NCBI GenBank assembly: GCA_958448165.1
Contig: CAUDCW010000010.1
Span: 41,636-105,635 of the forward strand
From: an uncultured Oscillospiraceae bacterium
GTDB taxonomy: Bacteria; Bacillota; Clostridia; Oscillospirales; Acutalibacteraceae
Length of the DNA stretch: 64,000 nucleotides
Direction: 5' to 3'
The position numbers were made by a program, and so were the translations under genes. The notes under the pieces were generated by a model. It worked only from the letters and a program-made list of their open reading frames with translations. It searched no databases and had not been told where the DNA came from. Each line of letters begins with the position of its first letter. The stretch's first letter is position 1. This document shows, piece after piece, positions 44,401 to 52,349 of the stretch.

Positions 44401-44959
44401 AAAGGTAACGGTTAAGGAGCATAATTTCCGCGCATCCGATATTACTGTGACGGCGACAGCAGAAGATGGAAATATTGCAAAGGATATTAACGGACAAGCT
44501 GTAGAAGCTACGGATATACAGGATTATCTGAGAAATTGTAAGTGGACGTCTGATGGCGATAGAAGTACGAATCATTACTTCAGAAATATGACCATTGAAA
44601 ACAACAAATGCGGAAAGGAAGGCGGCGGAGTATTTGCAGATGCCTGGGGCTGCAACACAGCAGACATCAAGCTCTTTGGCTGGAACAAAATCAGATACAA
44701 TACAGATGTGTGCGGAGCTGCATCAAATGCAAAAATGATAAAAGATACCTGTAGAACAGTATTCAAAATTATGGGCGATTTTGACACATATAATTCCGAC
44801 ATCCGAGGAACAACAAACAGTGACGGCAGCTGTATGGTATTCCTTAACACATCATCAGATTATGTAAACTACTACTCTTACGGAATGCAGAGCGGAGCAT
44901 TCAGAGCCGATAACGGCAGGCTCGAACGGAGCGGAAGCGGTGTTTACTGGTACAAGTAA
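41471..44959 (+). CDS. Large secreted Ig-like repeat surface protein
   Basis: 1162 aa. Signal peptide (about 1-38, VAVILALLIIASVLPVSMLT), a Cna_B-like domain (ENAVVEFIIKKEDGSEF), three MBG-like repeats each opened by a YDG/YSG-x-H motif (AYDGKEHNAALVEGVLP, EYSGRYDEESHPAI, VYDGGEHEAVIVEGML), then Big-type Ig-like and triple-gene-X-like domains. The last 115 residues (from about 1032) switch to a beta-helix-like style (YFRNMTIENNKCGKEGGGVF). No LPXTG or cell-wall repeat. AGGAGG precedes ATG 41471. Probable adhesin or matrix protein under the invertible promoter. Confidence 0.8.
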   Translation: MNNQIKYLSSRIVAVILALLIIASVLPVSMLTVLATTDEEAGVTVAVLDEDNVPLENAVVEFIIKKEDGSEFNSGTANTNAEGIAQVLAKSDYADGLTLTATVSLDDYQTDNTTIEDKAIEADNQSFSVTLKSAIISGVKITPISTAYDGKEHNAALVEGVLPTDTVKYKLDDNDWQEEMPVIKEPNLYSLTVSVERDGYVTFIKTVNPEITLNNIELEVAEYSGRYDEESHPAITINKGLQEGDVVTFSLNNGPEQDAVPEITNAGKYTVAVHIERYGYSNYDQVFTNIEISAINIDGLTAKAYSGVYDGGEHEAVIVEGMLETDVVEYQFDGGDWTTAVPKIKNAGSYPINVRVTRNSNYNVTDVDVIPANAFIDKAEQSLSFDNYPEESSIDEVKGLVNNDKTYNFSATDAGKLADGKITYSLELDSDDAGIASIDNDGKLTVKDAGKIVVKATLSGNDNYYDKVITHTLNVTAATQNAGDFVKFDKNSVSYTLGADNGIASKLTASNKYDRDNGTITYSIDKNNIGLLCDSASGKIKVEDYAALAKAIQSSESGSLEITVTANKSATDKYAADIDTYKLTISFAKAPVEPFTLKGTTGENGWYKSSVTVTAAEGYTISKSADSGFGESVNFDNQGSEEVDRYVYLKSTDAGSISRNKVAIKIDTSLPSDISIQYSEPVAEKILSSILWFYNPAVDVTFSAKDDISGITKFKWECNGEVSDSGEIPAEDIKYNEEKQEYYATVKLPKDEAEELKRLELNGNITVTAYDEAGWGTAKTDEEHTIIIDTVTPKISVSYPKADRYVDANLKDAADFGSATQAFYDSDVTAKITINEPNFFEGQKYKENADSEETGVVHEVGILVEKTDNNGNVSYVEYLPDGSKSLYDVEYKDRYATKFIEWSHNGDEHSIEIEYSDEADYELTVEYTDFSKNNAAITADDKQNEETQSYTSKLITVDKTAPQVNFDFTHNGDSQTAKVTVKEHNFRASDITVTATAEDGNIAKDINGQAVEATDIQDYLRNCKWTSDGDRSTNHYFRNMTIENNKCGKEGGGVFADAWGCNTADIKLFGWNKIRYNTDVCGAASNAKMIKDTCRTVFKIMGDFDTYNSDIRGTTNSDGSCMVFLNTSSDYVNYYSYGMQSGAFRADNGRLERSGSGVYWYK

Positions 44960-45003
44960 TCATCTATCAAAATTCTGTTTTGAAATAAATAAAAAACAAG
45001 GCA

Positions 45004-45035
45004 CAAGGCTCCCGATGATTTTGTCGGGAGCCTTG
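45004..45035. terminator. Terminator after the surface-protein operon
   Basis: 12-bp stem CAAGGCTCCCGA/TCGGGAGCCTTG; the better T run is on the minus strand side. Confidence 0.6.
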
Positions 45036-45236
45036 AGAAGTATTGTGCGGCCGCAGGGCAAGACAGCAAAACAACGGCGGAAATTTTGCGTCGGTATATT
45101 ATCAGAATTATTATGAGCTGCTCGCTGAAAAAAGTAAAAAATGCCCAGTTGTGTTGCTTTTTTGACCAGTTTTGCAAAAAAGCTTGAAATTGGTTTTGTG
45201 AAAAAATATAATAACAATTGGATAGGCATAAATTAA

Positions 45237-45294
45237 GGAAGTACGGATTAAATTGTTTGTGCAAATTGCGCCGACAGATTTTTCGTCAGTCTCC
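45237..45294. mobile_element. Degenerate IS5-related MITE (58 bp)
   Basis: Left end GGAAGTACGGATTAAATTG, right end TTCGTCAGTCTCC, TTAA on both sides. More diverged than the other copies. Confidence 0.5.
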
Positions 45295-45338
45295 TTAAGC
45301 TTGCCCGGATAACAAATTTAAACGGAGGAGTAAATGTA

Positions 45339-48023
45339 ATGAAACGACTGAAAAAAGCGGGAATTGTAATTTCGCTGGTGGCGTTGATGACAGCGGCGGT
45401 TACAACAAATGCTTCAGCCGCAACTGTAAGCGACGGCATAAAGGCTGAAATTACGGTTTCCTCACAGGACAGTGACAAGGCGAATATTGAAGCCGTTGTC
45501 AAGAACGCAAACTACTATGAGATTGAAGGCATTAATTGCAAGCTCTCGGTGTCAGACAACGCTGAACTAAGCGGCGAGGATGTAAAGACCGATATAAGTC
45601 TTGCAAGCGAGCAGACGGAAAGTCTCAAGGCTGAAATCAGCCTGAAAACGGGCGGCGAAACACAGCCGAGCGAAAACCCGACTCAGGCACCGACAAAGAA
45701 GCCTGAAAATCCCACTCAGCCGACTACACAGCCGAAAACAGCAACGACAATAACAAATGCGGAAACAACAGGCAAAAGCGCAATCAAAACAGGCGAGGAA
45801 AACAACACAATGCCGATTGTCGCACTGTGCGTTGCGGCGTTTGCGATTGCATTGGTTGTTGCTTTCAAAAAGAAAAACAGACGAATGATGTCATTGATGC
45901 TCTGCCTGTGTCTTGCACTTTCAGTCGGCGCAGTAGGAGTTGTAGGTGTTAACGCCGCAGAGGGCGACAGTATAAAGGTAATTACAGATGAAGCCGTTGT
46001 AACTATTAACGGCACAGATGTAACGGTGACCTTTACTGTTGAGTATCCCGAGCAGCCGGAAATCCACGATAACACTTTGGAGGACTTAAAGGCGCTAAAC
46101 GGCAATTCATTGGATATTACATATAATGACGCAGGCGAAATTACTTTCTTTAGCGGAAAGTACACCGATTATAAGGTAATCAATGCGGAAACTGCAATGT
46201 CCTCCTTACAAGCTGTTGAATCAATTTTAAATGCCAAGGAGAACGATATAAGCCTGATTCCGATAAATGTAAAGACCGCAGACAACGGCGACAAATATTT
46301 TACATTCCAGCAGATTGTCGGCGCAGTAGTGCTCCAAAATGCCTTTATTACTGTTGGTGCAGATAAGGACGGCAACACGCTTTGTATTTCAAGCTCTATT
46401 CAGCCTAAGGCAGGTGTAAAAGACCTTGAGGAGAATATGCTGACAGCCGAGCAGGCATTCGAGAAGGCGCTCTCTGCTGCTGAAGAAACCGTAGGGTGCA
46501 CTCTGGAAAAAGCAGATAAAGAGCCTGAGCTTGACTATATGATGTATTCAAAATTGGGAACATCAAACCTGTGCTGGGTGGTATATTTTAAGCAGCTGAC
46601 TCCAACGGAGCAGGACCCTGAGAAGTCTAAATATGTAAAAGTCTATATTGACGCTTCAAGCGGTGAACTTGAAAATCTGCTGTATCTTTCCAGCTTAGAG
46701 GATTACAGAACAAGCGAAGATGTCTATGATAACGATGTTTACTTCAAGGGTGTTACAACCGAAATCAAGACCTTCACAAATTATCTGGGAAACAAGGTTG
46801 AGCTTCCTGTAGCCAAAACCGACAGCGGCACATATTACTTTATTGATACAGAAAGAAAAATGGTTTGTGCAGATACCTCAAAGGTAGAGCCGATAGAATA
46901 CAGACAAATGATACCGTATGAGTTTGCTTCCCCCGAGGAGGTTTCTCCGATATTTGTTTCGGTGTTCGATAATATGAGAAGGATTTATGATAAATACGCC
47001 GAAAAAGGAATAAGATCACTCAACGGTAACGGACTGCCTATTATGATATGCCTTGGTTATCAGCAATACGGCCAGGAAATAGAAAACGCTTGCTTTGCAG
47101 GCGATTACTTTGGCTGGGGTGTGTTTATGTTCTCAAAGTTCCCGATAAGTACAGGACTTGATGTAGCGGCTCATGAGTTCACTCACGGCATAAAGGGTAA
47201 TATTACGGGAATAGTAGCCTATCAGAATACAACCGGTGCTATCGAAGAATCATATGCAGATATTCTCGGCAACCTCACCGAAATGCTCATTGACCCGGAG
47301 AATTCAGATACAGAGCAATGGCTTATGGGTGAGAGCACGGGAAAAGTAATCAGAAGTATGAGCGACCCCCATGCTTATGCCCAGCCGGAGTATGTCGGAG
47401 ACGCATATTATCTTATGGAATGTGATACTCCCGGCGAGCTGAATGACCGCGGCGGTGTGCATATCAACAATTCTGTTCTTTCAAAAATCTGCTATGAGAT
47501 GTATAAAAGCGGTATCAGTATGGAGGAGGACTACGACATCTGGCTTAACACCTTCCTTGTATTAAACCCGAATGCAAGCTTCGACGATGTCCTCGGTTAT
47601 GTCAAATACTCGGCCGTCCGCAGCGGCAAGGAGCAGTATCTTGATATAATACAGCAGCTTTTTGAGAACGGAAAAGCAGTAAACGCACAGACCGACAGCT
47701 GGGAGGGTTATCCTGTTCCGGAGGGCTATGCAAAGATTAAGCTTGTTGCTCACGATTTCCCCGAGGGTGTTGATTGGGGAGCTGCTGTAATTAACGGCAC
47801 TAAGCAGGTGTTAATTTATAAGGATAAAACAGAAACATACAGTACGATTCTTGACAAAGCAAATGTTATTCTGCTTATCAGATATAAGGATGACCCAAAT
47901 GCCGCTCCGAATGCCTTCTTCTGTTTACCTATGAATCAGGAAGGATATAATCTGAAGATTGATAAGGACGAGGTTGTGGTTGAATTCAGCTACAATGATT
48001 TGGTTTCCACTAAGAAAAATTAG
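45339..48023 (+). CDS. M4 family (thermolysin-like) metalloprotease with extra N-terminal module
   Basis: 894 aa. Signal peptide (1-28), a beta-type module of about 75 residues, a Thr/Pro linker, then TGEENNTMPIVALCVAAFAI and a basic KKKNRR, which looks like a sortase-type or stop-transfer anchor; directly after it comes a second signal-peptide-like stretch (MSLMLCLCLALSVGAVG, ending VNA). The rest is an M4 enzyme: FTP/PepSY-like propeptide (about 240-440) and catalytic domain with H612-EFT-H616, E637 (EESYADI) and GGVHINNS. AACGGAGG precedes the ATG. All catalytic residues are intact. Confidence 0.88.
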   Translation: MKRLKKAGIVISLVALMTAAVTTNASAATVSDGIKAEITVSSQDSDKANIEAVVKNANYYEIEGINCKLSVSDNAELSGEDVKTDISLASEQTESLKAEISLKTGGETQPSENPTQAPTKKPENPTQPTTQPKTATTITNAETTGKSAIKTGEENNTMPIVALCVAAFAIALVVAFKKKNRRMMSLMLCLCLALSVGAVGVVGVNAAEGDSIKVITDEAVVTINGTDVTVTFTVEYPEQPEIHDNTLEDLKALNGNSLDITYNDAGEITFFSGKYTDYKVINAETAMSSLQAVESILNAKENDISLIPINVKTADNGDKYFTFQQIVGAVVLQNAFITVGADKDGNTLCISSSIQPKAGVKDLEENMLTAEQAFEKALSAAEETVGCTLEKADKEPELDYMMYSKLGTSNLCWVVYFKQLTPTEQDPEKSKYVKVYIDASSGELENLLYLSSLEDYRTSEDVYDNDVYFKGVTTEIKTFTNYLGNKVELPVAKTDSGTYYFIDTERKMVCADTSKVEPIEYRQMIPYEFASPEEVSPIFVSVFDNMRRIYDKYAEKGIRSLNGNGLPIMICLGYQQYGQEIENACFAGDYFGWGVFMFSKFPISTGLDVAAHEFTHGIKGNITGIVAYQNTTGAIEESYADILGNLTEMLIDPENSDTEQWLMGESTGKVIRSMSDPHAYAQPEYVGDAYYLMECDTPGELNDRGGVHINNSVLSKICYEMYKSGISMEEDYDIWLNTFLVLNPNASFDDVLGYVKYSAVRSGKEQYLDIIQQLFENGKAVNAQTDSWEGYPVPEGYAKIKLVAHDFPEGVDWGAAVINGTKQVLIYKDKTETYSTILDKANVILLIRYKDDPNAAPNAFFCLPMNQEGYNLKIDKDEVVVEFSYNDLVSTKKN

Positions 48024-48069
48024 ACGGCAATTCAGCATACTATTTAATCAGTGCTTTCTTAAATGTAAG

Positions 48070-48100
48070 GGCGAGGCTTAACGAGATGTTGAGCCTCGCC
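48070..48100 (+). terminator. Terminator of the M4 protease gene
   Basis: 13-bp stem GGCGAGGCTTAAC/GTTGAGCCTCGCC (one G-T pair) followed by GTTTGTTTATT. A lone MITE right end (TTTAATCAGTGCTTTC, ending about 48060) lies just before it. Confidence 0.8.
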
Positions 48101-48165
48101 GTTTGTTTATTCCTCAGAATTGAAATACACAATAAAAACAAAAATATTGATAAGCTGAAATTTAA

Positions 48166-49041
48166 GGAAACGCTGAATAAATCAGCATTTAGAGTGATAT
48201 ATAAGTGATGAAGTCAAAATAAATCACAAGATTTTACCAAATAAAGCATTATCCACTTGTATTTTATCTTTTTTTGAGGATTTTACCCTCAAAAGGGTAT
48301 AGTTATACCTTGGTTATGAGTTTCTGTAATGTCATGCACATTTGCTGATGTTGCTGTAACTGTATGAACATAGCCTGTTCCGTCATCTACTCCGATATGA
48401 AACTTCATACCGAATTGCCATTCGTTACCTTTTTAGTCTGGTACATTTCAGGATCTCTTGTCTTTTCTTTGTTTTTGGTTGAGCTTGGAGCGTTTATAAT
48501 GGTAGCGTCAACAATCGTACCGCCTTTCATCATCGCTCCTCCTTGCTCGAGGACATAATTGATTGCTCGGAATAATTGCTCCCCTATATGATGCTTCTCC
48601 AGAAGATGTCTGAACTTCAAAAGGGTCGTTGCATCAGGCACCTGTTCTTCATTAAAGTTGATACCCATAAATTTTCTGAACGCATAGCTGTCGTAAATTG
48701 CATCTTCTATGCCTTCGTCGGATAAATTGAACCATACCTGCAACAGGTACATTCTCAGCATTTTTCTATTCCTTTTGTTGGTCTGCCTCGCTTTCCACTG
48801 GGATAGTATGGTCTTACAAATTCTACCCATTCATCCCATGGTATGATGTCTTCCATGATATCAAGAAATTCTTATCTTTTTGTTTTCTTCTTGCGGCAGC
48901 TGTACTCGTAATCGCTGAATGTCAGTTGGCTCATTTTTATCGCTCCTGTGCTTTTTCTTTTATTATTATAACATAGTTCTGACGATTTTTAATTCATTAT
49001 TCTAATTTAGAATTATGTTTTTTATTAAATCAGTGTTTCCC
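48166..49041. mobile_element. Decayed IS5-family insertion sequence
   Basis: 876 bp with ends GGAAACGCTGAATAAATC and TTAAATCAGTGTTTCCC and TAA duplications (48163-48165, 49042-49044). Carries an IS5-type transposase pseudogene. Its ends match the MITEs in this window, making it their likely autonomous source. Confidence 0.82.
48295..48934 (-). pseudogene. IS5 family transposase pseudogene
   Basis: Conceptual product starts MSQLTFSDYEYSCRKKKTKR, then a stop codon, then EFLDIMEDIIPWDEWVEFVR; a missing A shifts the frame before MLRMYLLQVWFNLSDEG; the central part (to 48405) is open and includes TIVDATIINAPSSTKNK; a missing G in AAAAAGG shifts it again before EWQFGMKFHIGVDDGTGYVH. The C-terminal third with the last catalytic residue is deleted. 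At least three lesions, so inactive. The intact segment 48405-48830 is the only long frame. Confidence 0.85.
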
Positions 49042-49045
49042 TAAC

Positions 49046-49495
49046 ACAGGAACCACAACTAAGACCACTATAACCTATTATCCTAAGTGCTCTTCCTCAT
49101 ATACTTCAATTGTGAACGCACTTAATTCAATCGGTGTTGACAGCTCAATGACAAACAGAAAGAAGATTGCAAGCCTTAACGGAATTTCAAGCTATTCCGG
49201 AACAGCGGCACAAAACACAAAGATGCTCGATTTGCTCAAGGCAGGCAAGCTTATTAAGTCAAAGACTACTACAACTACAACTACAACTACTACTCCGACT
49301 GTAACTTACTACAAAAAGTGCGCTTCCTCTTACACCTCAATTGTAGATGCACTCAATTCAATCGGCGTTAACAGCTCGTTGACAAACAGAAAGAAGATTG
49401 CAGCTAAAAACGGAATCAGCAATTATTCCGGCACATCGGCACAAAACACAAAGATGCTTGATTTGCTTAAAGCCGGTAAGCTGAAAAAGCCGTAA
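49046..49495 (+). pseudogene. Orphan C-terminal wall-binding repeat fragment
   Basis: Reading frame begins abruptly at the IS edge with a Thr-rich linker (TGTTTKTTITYYPKCSSS) and contains two copies of a 57-aa repeat (YTSIVNALNSIGVDSS..NRKKIASLNGISSYSGTAAQN.. LLKAGKL and its near twin) joined by a T10 linker. Such paired repeats end secreted lysozymes, amidases and proteases in Ruminococcaceae. No promoter, start or signal peptide is present; the N-terminus was lost when the IS inserted or by later deletion. Confidence 0.65.
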
Positions 49496-49703
49496 CTCAA
49501 AAATGCGATTCATTTTCGGGTCAACCGTTGAAAAGCATAACATAGCATAGAAGAGCGATAAAATTGCTTTGACGTTAATATTGCTATTTGATTAATCAGG
49601 CGTGTTCTTTTTACTTGTAAAAAGGAGATGAGCTTTAATTACAAAAAGACCAAGTCCTATGTGCGAGTAATTGAACAAATCTGAAAACACAAACTACAAA
49701 ATG

Positions 49704-49742
49704 ACCCTCTTGATGCAAAAAACATCAGGAGGGTTTTCTTTG
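49704..49742 (+). terminator. Terminator downstream of the repeat fragment
   Basis: 12-bp stem ACCCTCTTGATG/CATCAGGAGGGT (one G-T pair) and TTTTCTTTG. Confidence 0.8.
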
Positions 49743-49993
49743 TGCTCAATTCCGTTAGCTTGCCGGTGATAAACGGATTAAGGCTTTTGTGCTGTGACTG
49801 TTACGATAAAGAAAATGTAAGGACTGTAGGCTTAACGAAAGCTATTGACATAATAAGACCAAGGTATTATTATAGTAGTGACACAGTTTCAATAATGTTC
49901 AGTGAGAACGCTCATAAATGCGGCAGTCCTGTGCAAAAACATACTTTTTTGCTGCTTGCCCTTTCGCATTACTGCTATTGTGTAAAAGAATAT

Positions 49994-50067
49994 GCGGACA
50001 TAGTTCATCGGTAGAACATCAGCTTCCCAAGCTGAGGAGGCGGGTTCGATTCCCGTTGTCCGCTCCA
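49994..50067 (+). tRNA. tRNA-Gly (anticodon CCC)
   Basis: 74 bases with CCA. Acceptor GCGGACA/TGTCCGC, anticodon stem TCAGC/GCTGA around TTCCCAA, T arm GCGGGTTCGATTCCCGT. Reads GGG. The 49742-50014 frame that runs into it is not a gene. Confidence 0.95.
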
Positions 50068-50120
50068 GAAAATGCGCTTCTCGAAGTGCGTTTTTATTTT
50101 TATAGCGAAATGAAGAAAAG

Positions 50121-50154
50121 ACCGCCCGGCGAGAAGCTTCGTCGGGCGGTTTTA
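50121..50154 (+). terminator. Terminator after tRNA-Gly
   Basis: ACCGCCCG/CGGGCGGT stem with an inner GCGA/TCGT pair, then TTTT. The next 130 bases hold only a twice-repeated GTGAACCTRTGCTGTTT motif. Confidence 0.8.
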
Positions 50155-50288
50155 ATGCTGCTTGTGAACCTATGCTGTTTGGCGGTTTTCTAACATGTGA
50201 TGTTTGGCGTTTTGTGAACCTGTGCTGTTTATATTACTAGATTGAGCTGTGAAAGTGTCACTGCCTTGGTTGTTGTTTGGGCGGTTGT

Positions 50289-50579
50289 TTACAGGTCCTG
50301 CAAATCGGCGGCGGGAATATGGTTTTCAATGTTATCCCTTGCCAAATCCGTGTCGATTTCGGGATAAATGTCACCCGGTATCGGCTTTTCAGAGATGCGC
50401 TTGTGTGGATACGGGTTTGAATGAAAAACCTTTTGTGACGGCGGGGTTGTGCCTGCTATAATCGGATTAACGTGTTCCTTGCCGTGTTTTGCCTTGCCCT
50501 GAATTTCCGGAACGGCGGCAGCATCGTTTCTCGGCTGTGTGTGGGTGCGCTCCATACGCTTCATACCCTGTTTTGCCAT
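50289..50579 (-). CDS. Small hypothetical protein
   Basis: 96 aa, basic and proline-rich (MAKQGMKRMERTHTQPRNDA; NPYPHKRISEKPIPGDIYPE), probably disordered with no TM. ATG 50579 is preceded by GAGGTG; the longer frame from 50660 is not used. No family recognised. It is separated from the SDR gene by 155 bases containing a GCTGCCC/GGGCAGC hairpin near 50625-50656, probably a terminator of the SDR operon. Confidence 0.55.
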   Translation of the reverse strand: MAKQGMKRMERTHTQPRNDAAAVPEIQGKAKHGKEHVNPIIAGTTPPSQKVFHSNPYPHKRISEKPIPGDIYPEIDTDLARDNIENHIPAADLQDL

Positions 50580-50734
50580 TTTTATCACCTCACCGTTAGT
50601 TTGCCCTGTTGTATCAAATAAAAAACGGCTGCCCGAGATTTTTTTCGTGGGCAGCCGCAAGCGGAGCTTTCAAATGGAAATGGAAAATTATTCGTTTAGC
50701 TCTAAGCTCCAAGCTCAAAACTCCAAGCTCAAAT

Positions 50735-51469
50735 TTAAATCACAAATCCGCCGTTCACGCCGATAATCTGTCCGGTGATAAACGAGGCTTTTTCACCTGC
50801 AAGAAAAACAGCGGTGTCTGCAATGTCCTGCGGTGTTCCAAGACGGTCAAGCGGAGTTTCGTCCTTCAGCGCATTTAAATCGTCCTCGGTGTACTCATCG
50901 AGCATATCGGTTTTTATCACACCGGGTGCAATAGCGTTTACCCGTATTCCGCTCAAGCCCACCTCTTTAGCCAAAGCCTTTGTAAGTCCGATTACGCCTG
51001 CCTTAGAGGCGGAGTAGGCAACCTCACAGCTTGCGCCAACCTGCCCCCACATTGAGCTTATGTTGATGATACTTCCGCTGTGCCGCCTTATCATATGCGG
51101 CAATACAGCGTGACAGAAATTGTAGCAGCCTGTGAGGTTTGTATTGATTATTTCGTTCCACTGCTCAAAGCTTAAATCGGTGAAAAGCGAGCTTGAAGCA
51201 ACAGCGGCGTTGTTTATGAGAACGTCAATCTGTCCGAACTCTTTTAACGCCGTATCGGCAACTTCGTGTGCGCTCTCAAAGCATTTTACATCTCCTTCAA
51301 AGGCGATTGCATTAACGCCGTATTCTCTTGCTCGTTGCACCACACTCTCGGCGGCGTCTGAGCGCTCCTTGTAGGTTATCGCTATGTTGTAACCCTCTTT
51401 TGCAAGCGCCAGTGTGATTGCCGCTCCGATTCCCCTTGAGCCGCCTGTAATTATTGCGCTCTTAGCCAT
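50735..51469 (-). CDS. SDR family oxidoreductase, FabG-like
   Basis: 244-aa short-chain dehydrogenase: NADP(H)-binding TGGSRGIGAA (8-17), NNAA, catalytic S-Y-K (ISSMWGQVG, then YSASKAG) and a GGF-type C-terminus, the pattern of 3-oxoacyl-ACP reductase and its paralogues. It is not in a fab cluster but directly behind a flavin reductase gene (2 bases apart), so it may act on another keto substrate. Confident in family, not in substrate. Confidence 0.82.
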   Translation of the reverse strand: MAKSAIITGGSRGIGAAITLALAKEGYNIAITYKERSDAAESVVQRAREYGVNAIAFEGDVKCFESAHEVADTALKEFGQIDVLINNAAVASSSLFTDLSFEQWNEIINTNLTGCYNFCHAVLPHMIRRHSGSIINISSMWGQVGASCEVAYSASKAGVIGLTKALAKEVGLSGIRVNAIAPGVIKTDMLDEYTEDDLNALKDETPLDRLGTPQDIADTAVFLAGEKASFITGQIIGVNGGFVI

Positions 51470-51471
51470 AC

Positions 51472-51981
51472 TTACTCCTTAACGAGAACCTTAACGATTT
51501 CGCCTATAAACATCTTGTGGTAGTCCTTTGCGGCATAGTTTGCGCTGTCGAGTGTTTCGTCAATAAAACATTCGGGCGCAAAATCCTGCTTGTAGAGCTT
51601 TTTGCAGACAAGAACAATTTTTGCCTCGTCAAAGTAAGGCGCTGTTTCGTCAAAGCACGGTGTAAGACCTGTTTCCTTTACCTTGTCAACATCTCTGCCC
51701 GATTTTGCTCCGCAGTAGGCAAGCTCTTTTCTGCAGTCCTTGCCGAAGCCGCTCAAGGTAAAATACTCTTCATTTTCAACAAATCCGAGAGTATAGCGCT
51801 GTGGTCTGATGAATGTGAAAACGACATTTTTGTTCCACAAAACGCCGACTCCGCCCCAGCTTACGGTCATTGTGTTGAAGTTATCCTTGTTGCCTGCGCT
51901 TAAAAGCATCCAGTCCTTGCCAATCATCTCGAAAGGGCTTTGTGTGATTTCTTCGGGCTTTATTTCTCTAAAACTGCTCAT
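51472..51981 (-). CDS. Flavin reductase-like domain protein (FMN-binding)
   Basis: 169 aa of the flavin reductase-like fold (PF01613 type): NFNTMTVSWGGVGVLWNKNV, FIRPQRYTL and FTLSGFGKD contact the FMN phosphate and ring. Likely an FMN-dependent oxidoreductase with an unknown small substrate. TAGGAGG precedes ATG 51981; the SDR gene follows after 2 bases, so they form a redox operon. Confidence 0.83.
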   Translation of the reverse strand: MSSFREIKPEEITQSPFEMIGKDWMLLSAGNKDNFNTMTVSWGGVGVLWNKNVVFTFIRPQRYTLGFVENEEYFTLSGFGKDCRKELAYCGAKSGRDVDKVKETGLTPCFDETAPYFDEAKIVLVCKKLYKQDFAPECFIDETLDSANYAAKDYHKMFIGEIVKVLVKE

Positions 51982-52024
51982 AATTGAATCCTCCTATATT
52001 ATCAGATATGTTTTTTACTTCCTG

Positions 52025-52054
52025 ATTATAACACAAGCGGTGTATAATATACAA
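52025..52054 (-). promoter_or_regulatory. Promoter of the flavin reductase-SDR operon
   Basis: Minus strand TTGTAT (52054-52049), 18 bp, TATAAT (52030-52025). Confidence 0.5.
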
Positions 52055-52070
52055 TAATCAATGCATATAA

Positions 52071-52084
52071 TGCATAAAAATTCA
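52071..52084. promoter_or_regulatory. ARG-box-like site (distal)
   Basis: TGCATAAAAATTCA differs at one base from the ArgR/AhrC half-consensus TGAATAAAAATTCA. It lies between the divergent flavin-reductase promoter and argG. Confidence 0.5.
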
Positions 52085-52227
52085 CTGAGTGAGCAATGAT
52101 GGTTATTGCAAAAAATGAATAGAAGGATAGGTTTTGTGCAGATATACGCCTTTTAACTGTACTATTTTACAAAAAACCGACAAATATTCTGCCAATAAAT
52201 GTATCGTCATACAAAAATTGCTCTCTC

Positions 52228-52277
52228 TGAATAATTATGCAAAAAACACTTGATTTTTTGCATAATGCGTGTATAAT
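52228..52277 (+). promoter_or_regulatory. argG: argG promoter with ARG-box-like operator
   Basis: TTGATT 52250-52255, 16 bp, TATAAT 52272-52277. Just upstream TGAATAATTATGCA (52228-52241) has one mismatch to the ARG box, and an inverted repeat ATGCAAAAAA/TTTTTTGCAT (52237-52263) covers the -35. This fits repression by ArgR with arginine; argR itself is not in the window. Confidence 0.65.
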
Positions 52278-52349
52278 TAGAGACACAAAAGAAAATCAGT
52301 TTTCAAAACCGATATTTGAAAATCGTATTACATAACGGAGGACTTTAAA

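Noticed and set aside
49112..49495. Calling the repeat fragment a complete gene from GTG 49112
   Set aside because: The frame continues in phase to the IS edge with linker sequence, and GTG 49112 lies inside the repeat with no ribosome binding site.
49742..50014. 90-aa frame upstream of tRNA-Gly
   Set aside because: Runs into the tRNA gene, no ribosome binding site, no recognisable domain.
21825..50067. tRNA-Thr and tRNA-Gly as the two ends of one large island
   Set aside because: Their 3' ends differ beyond the common T-arm and CCA, so they are not an att pair.
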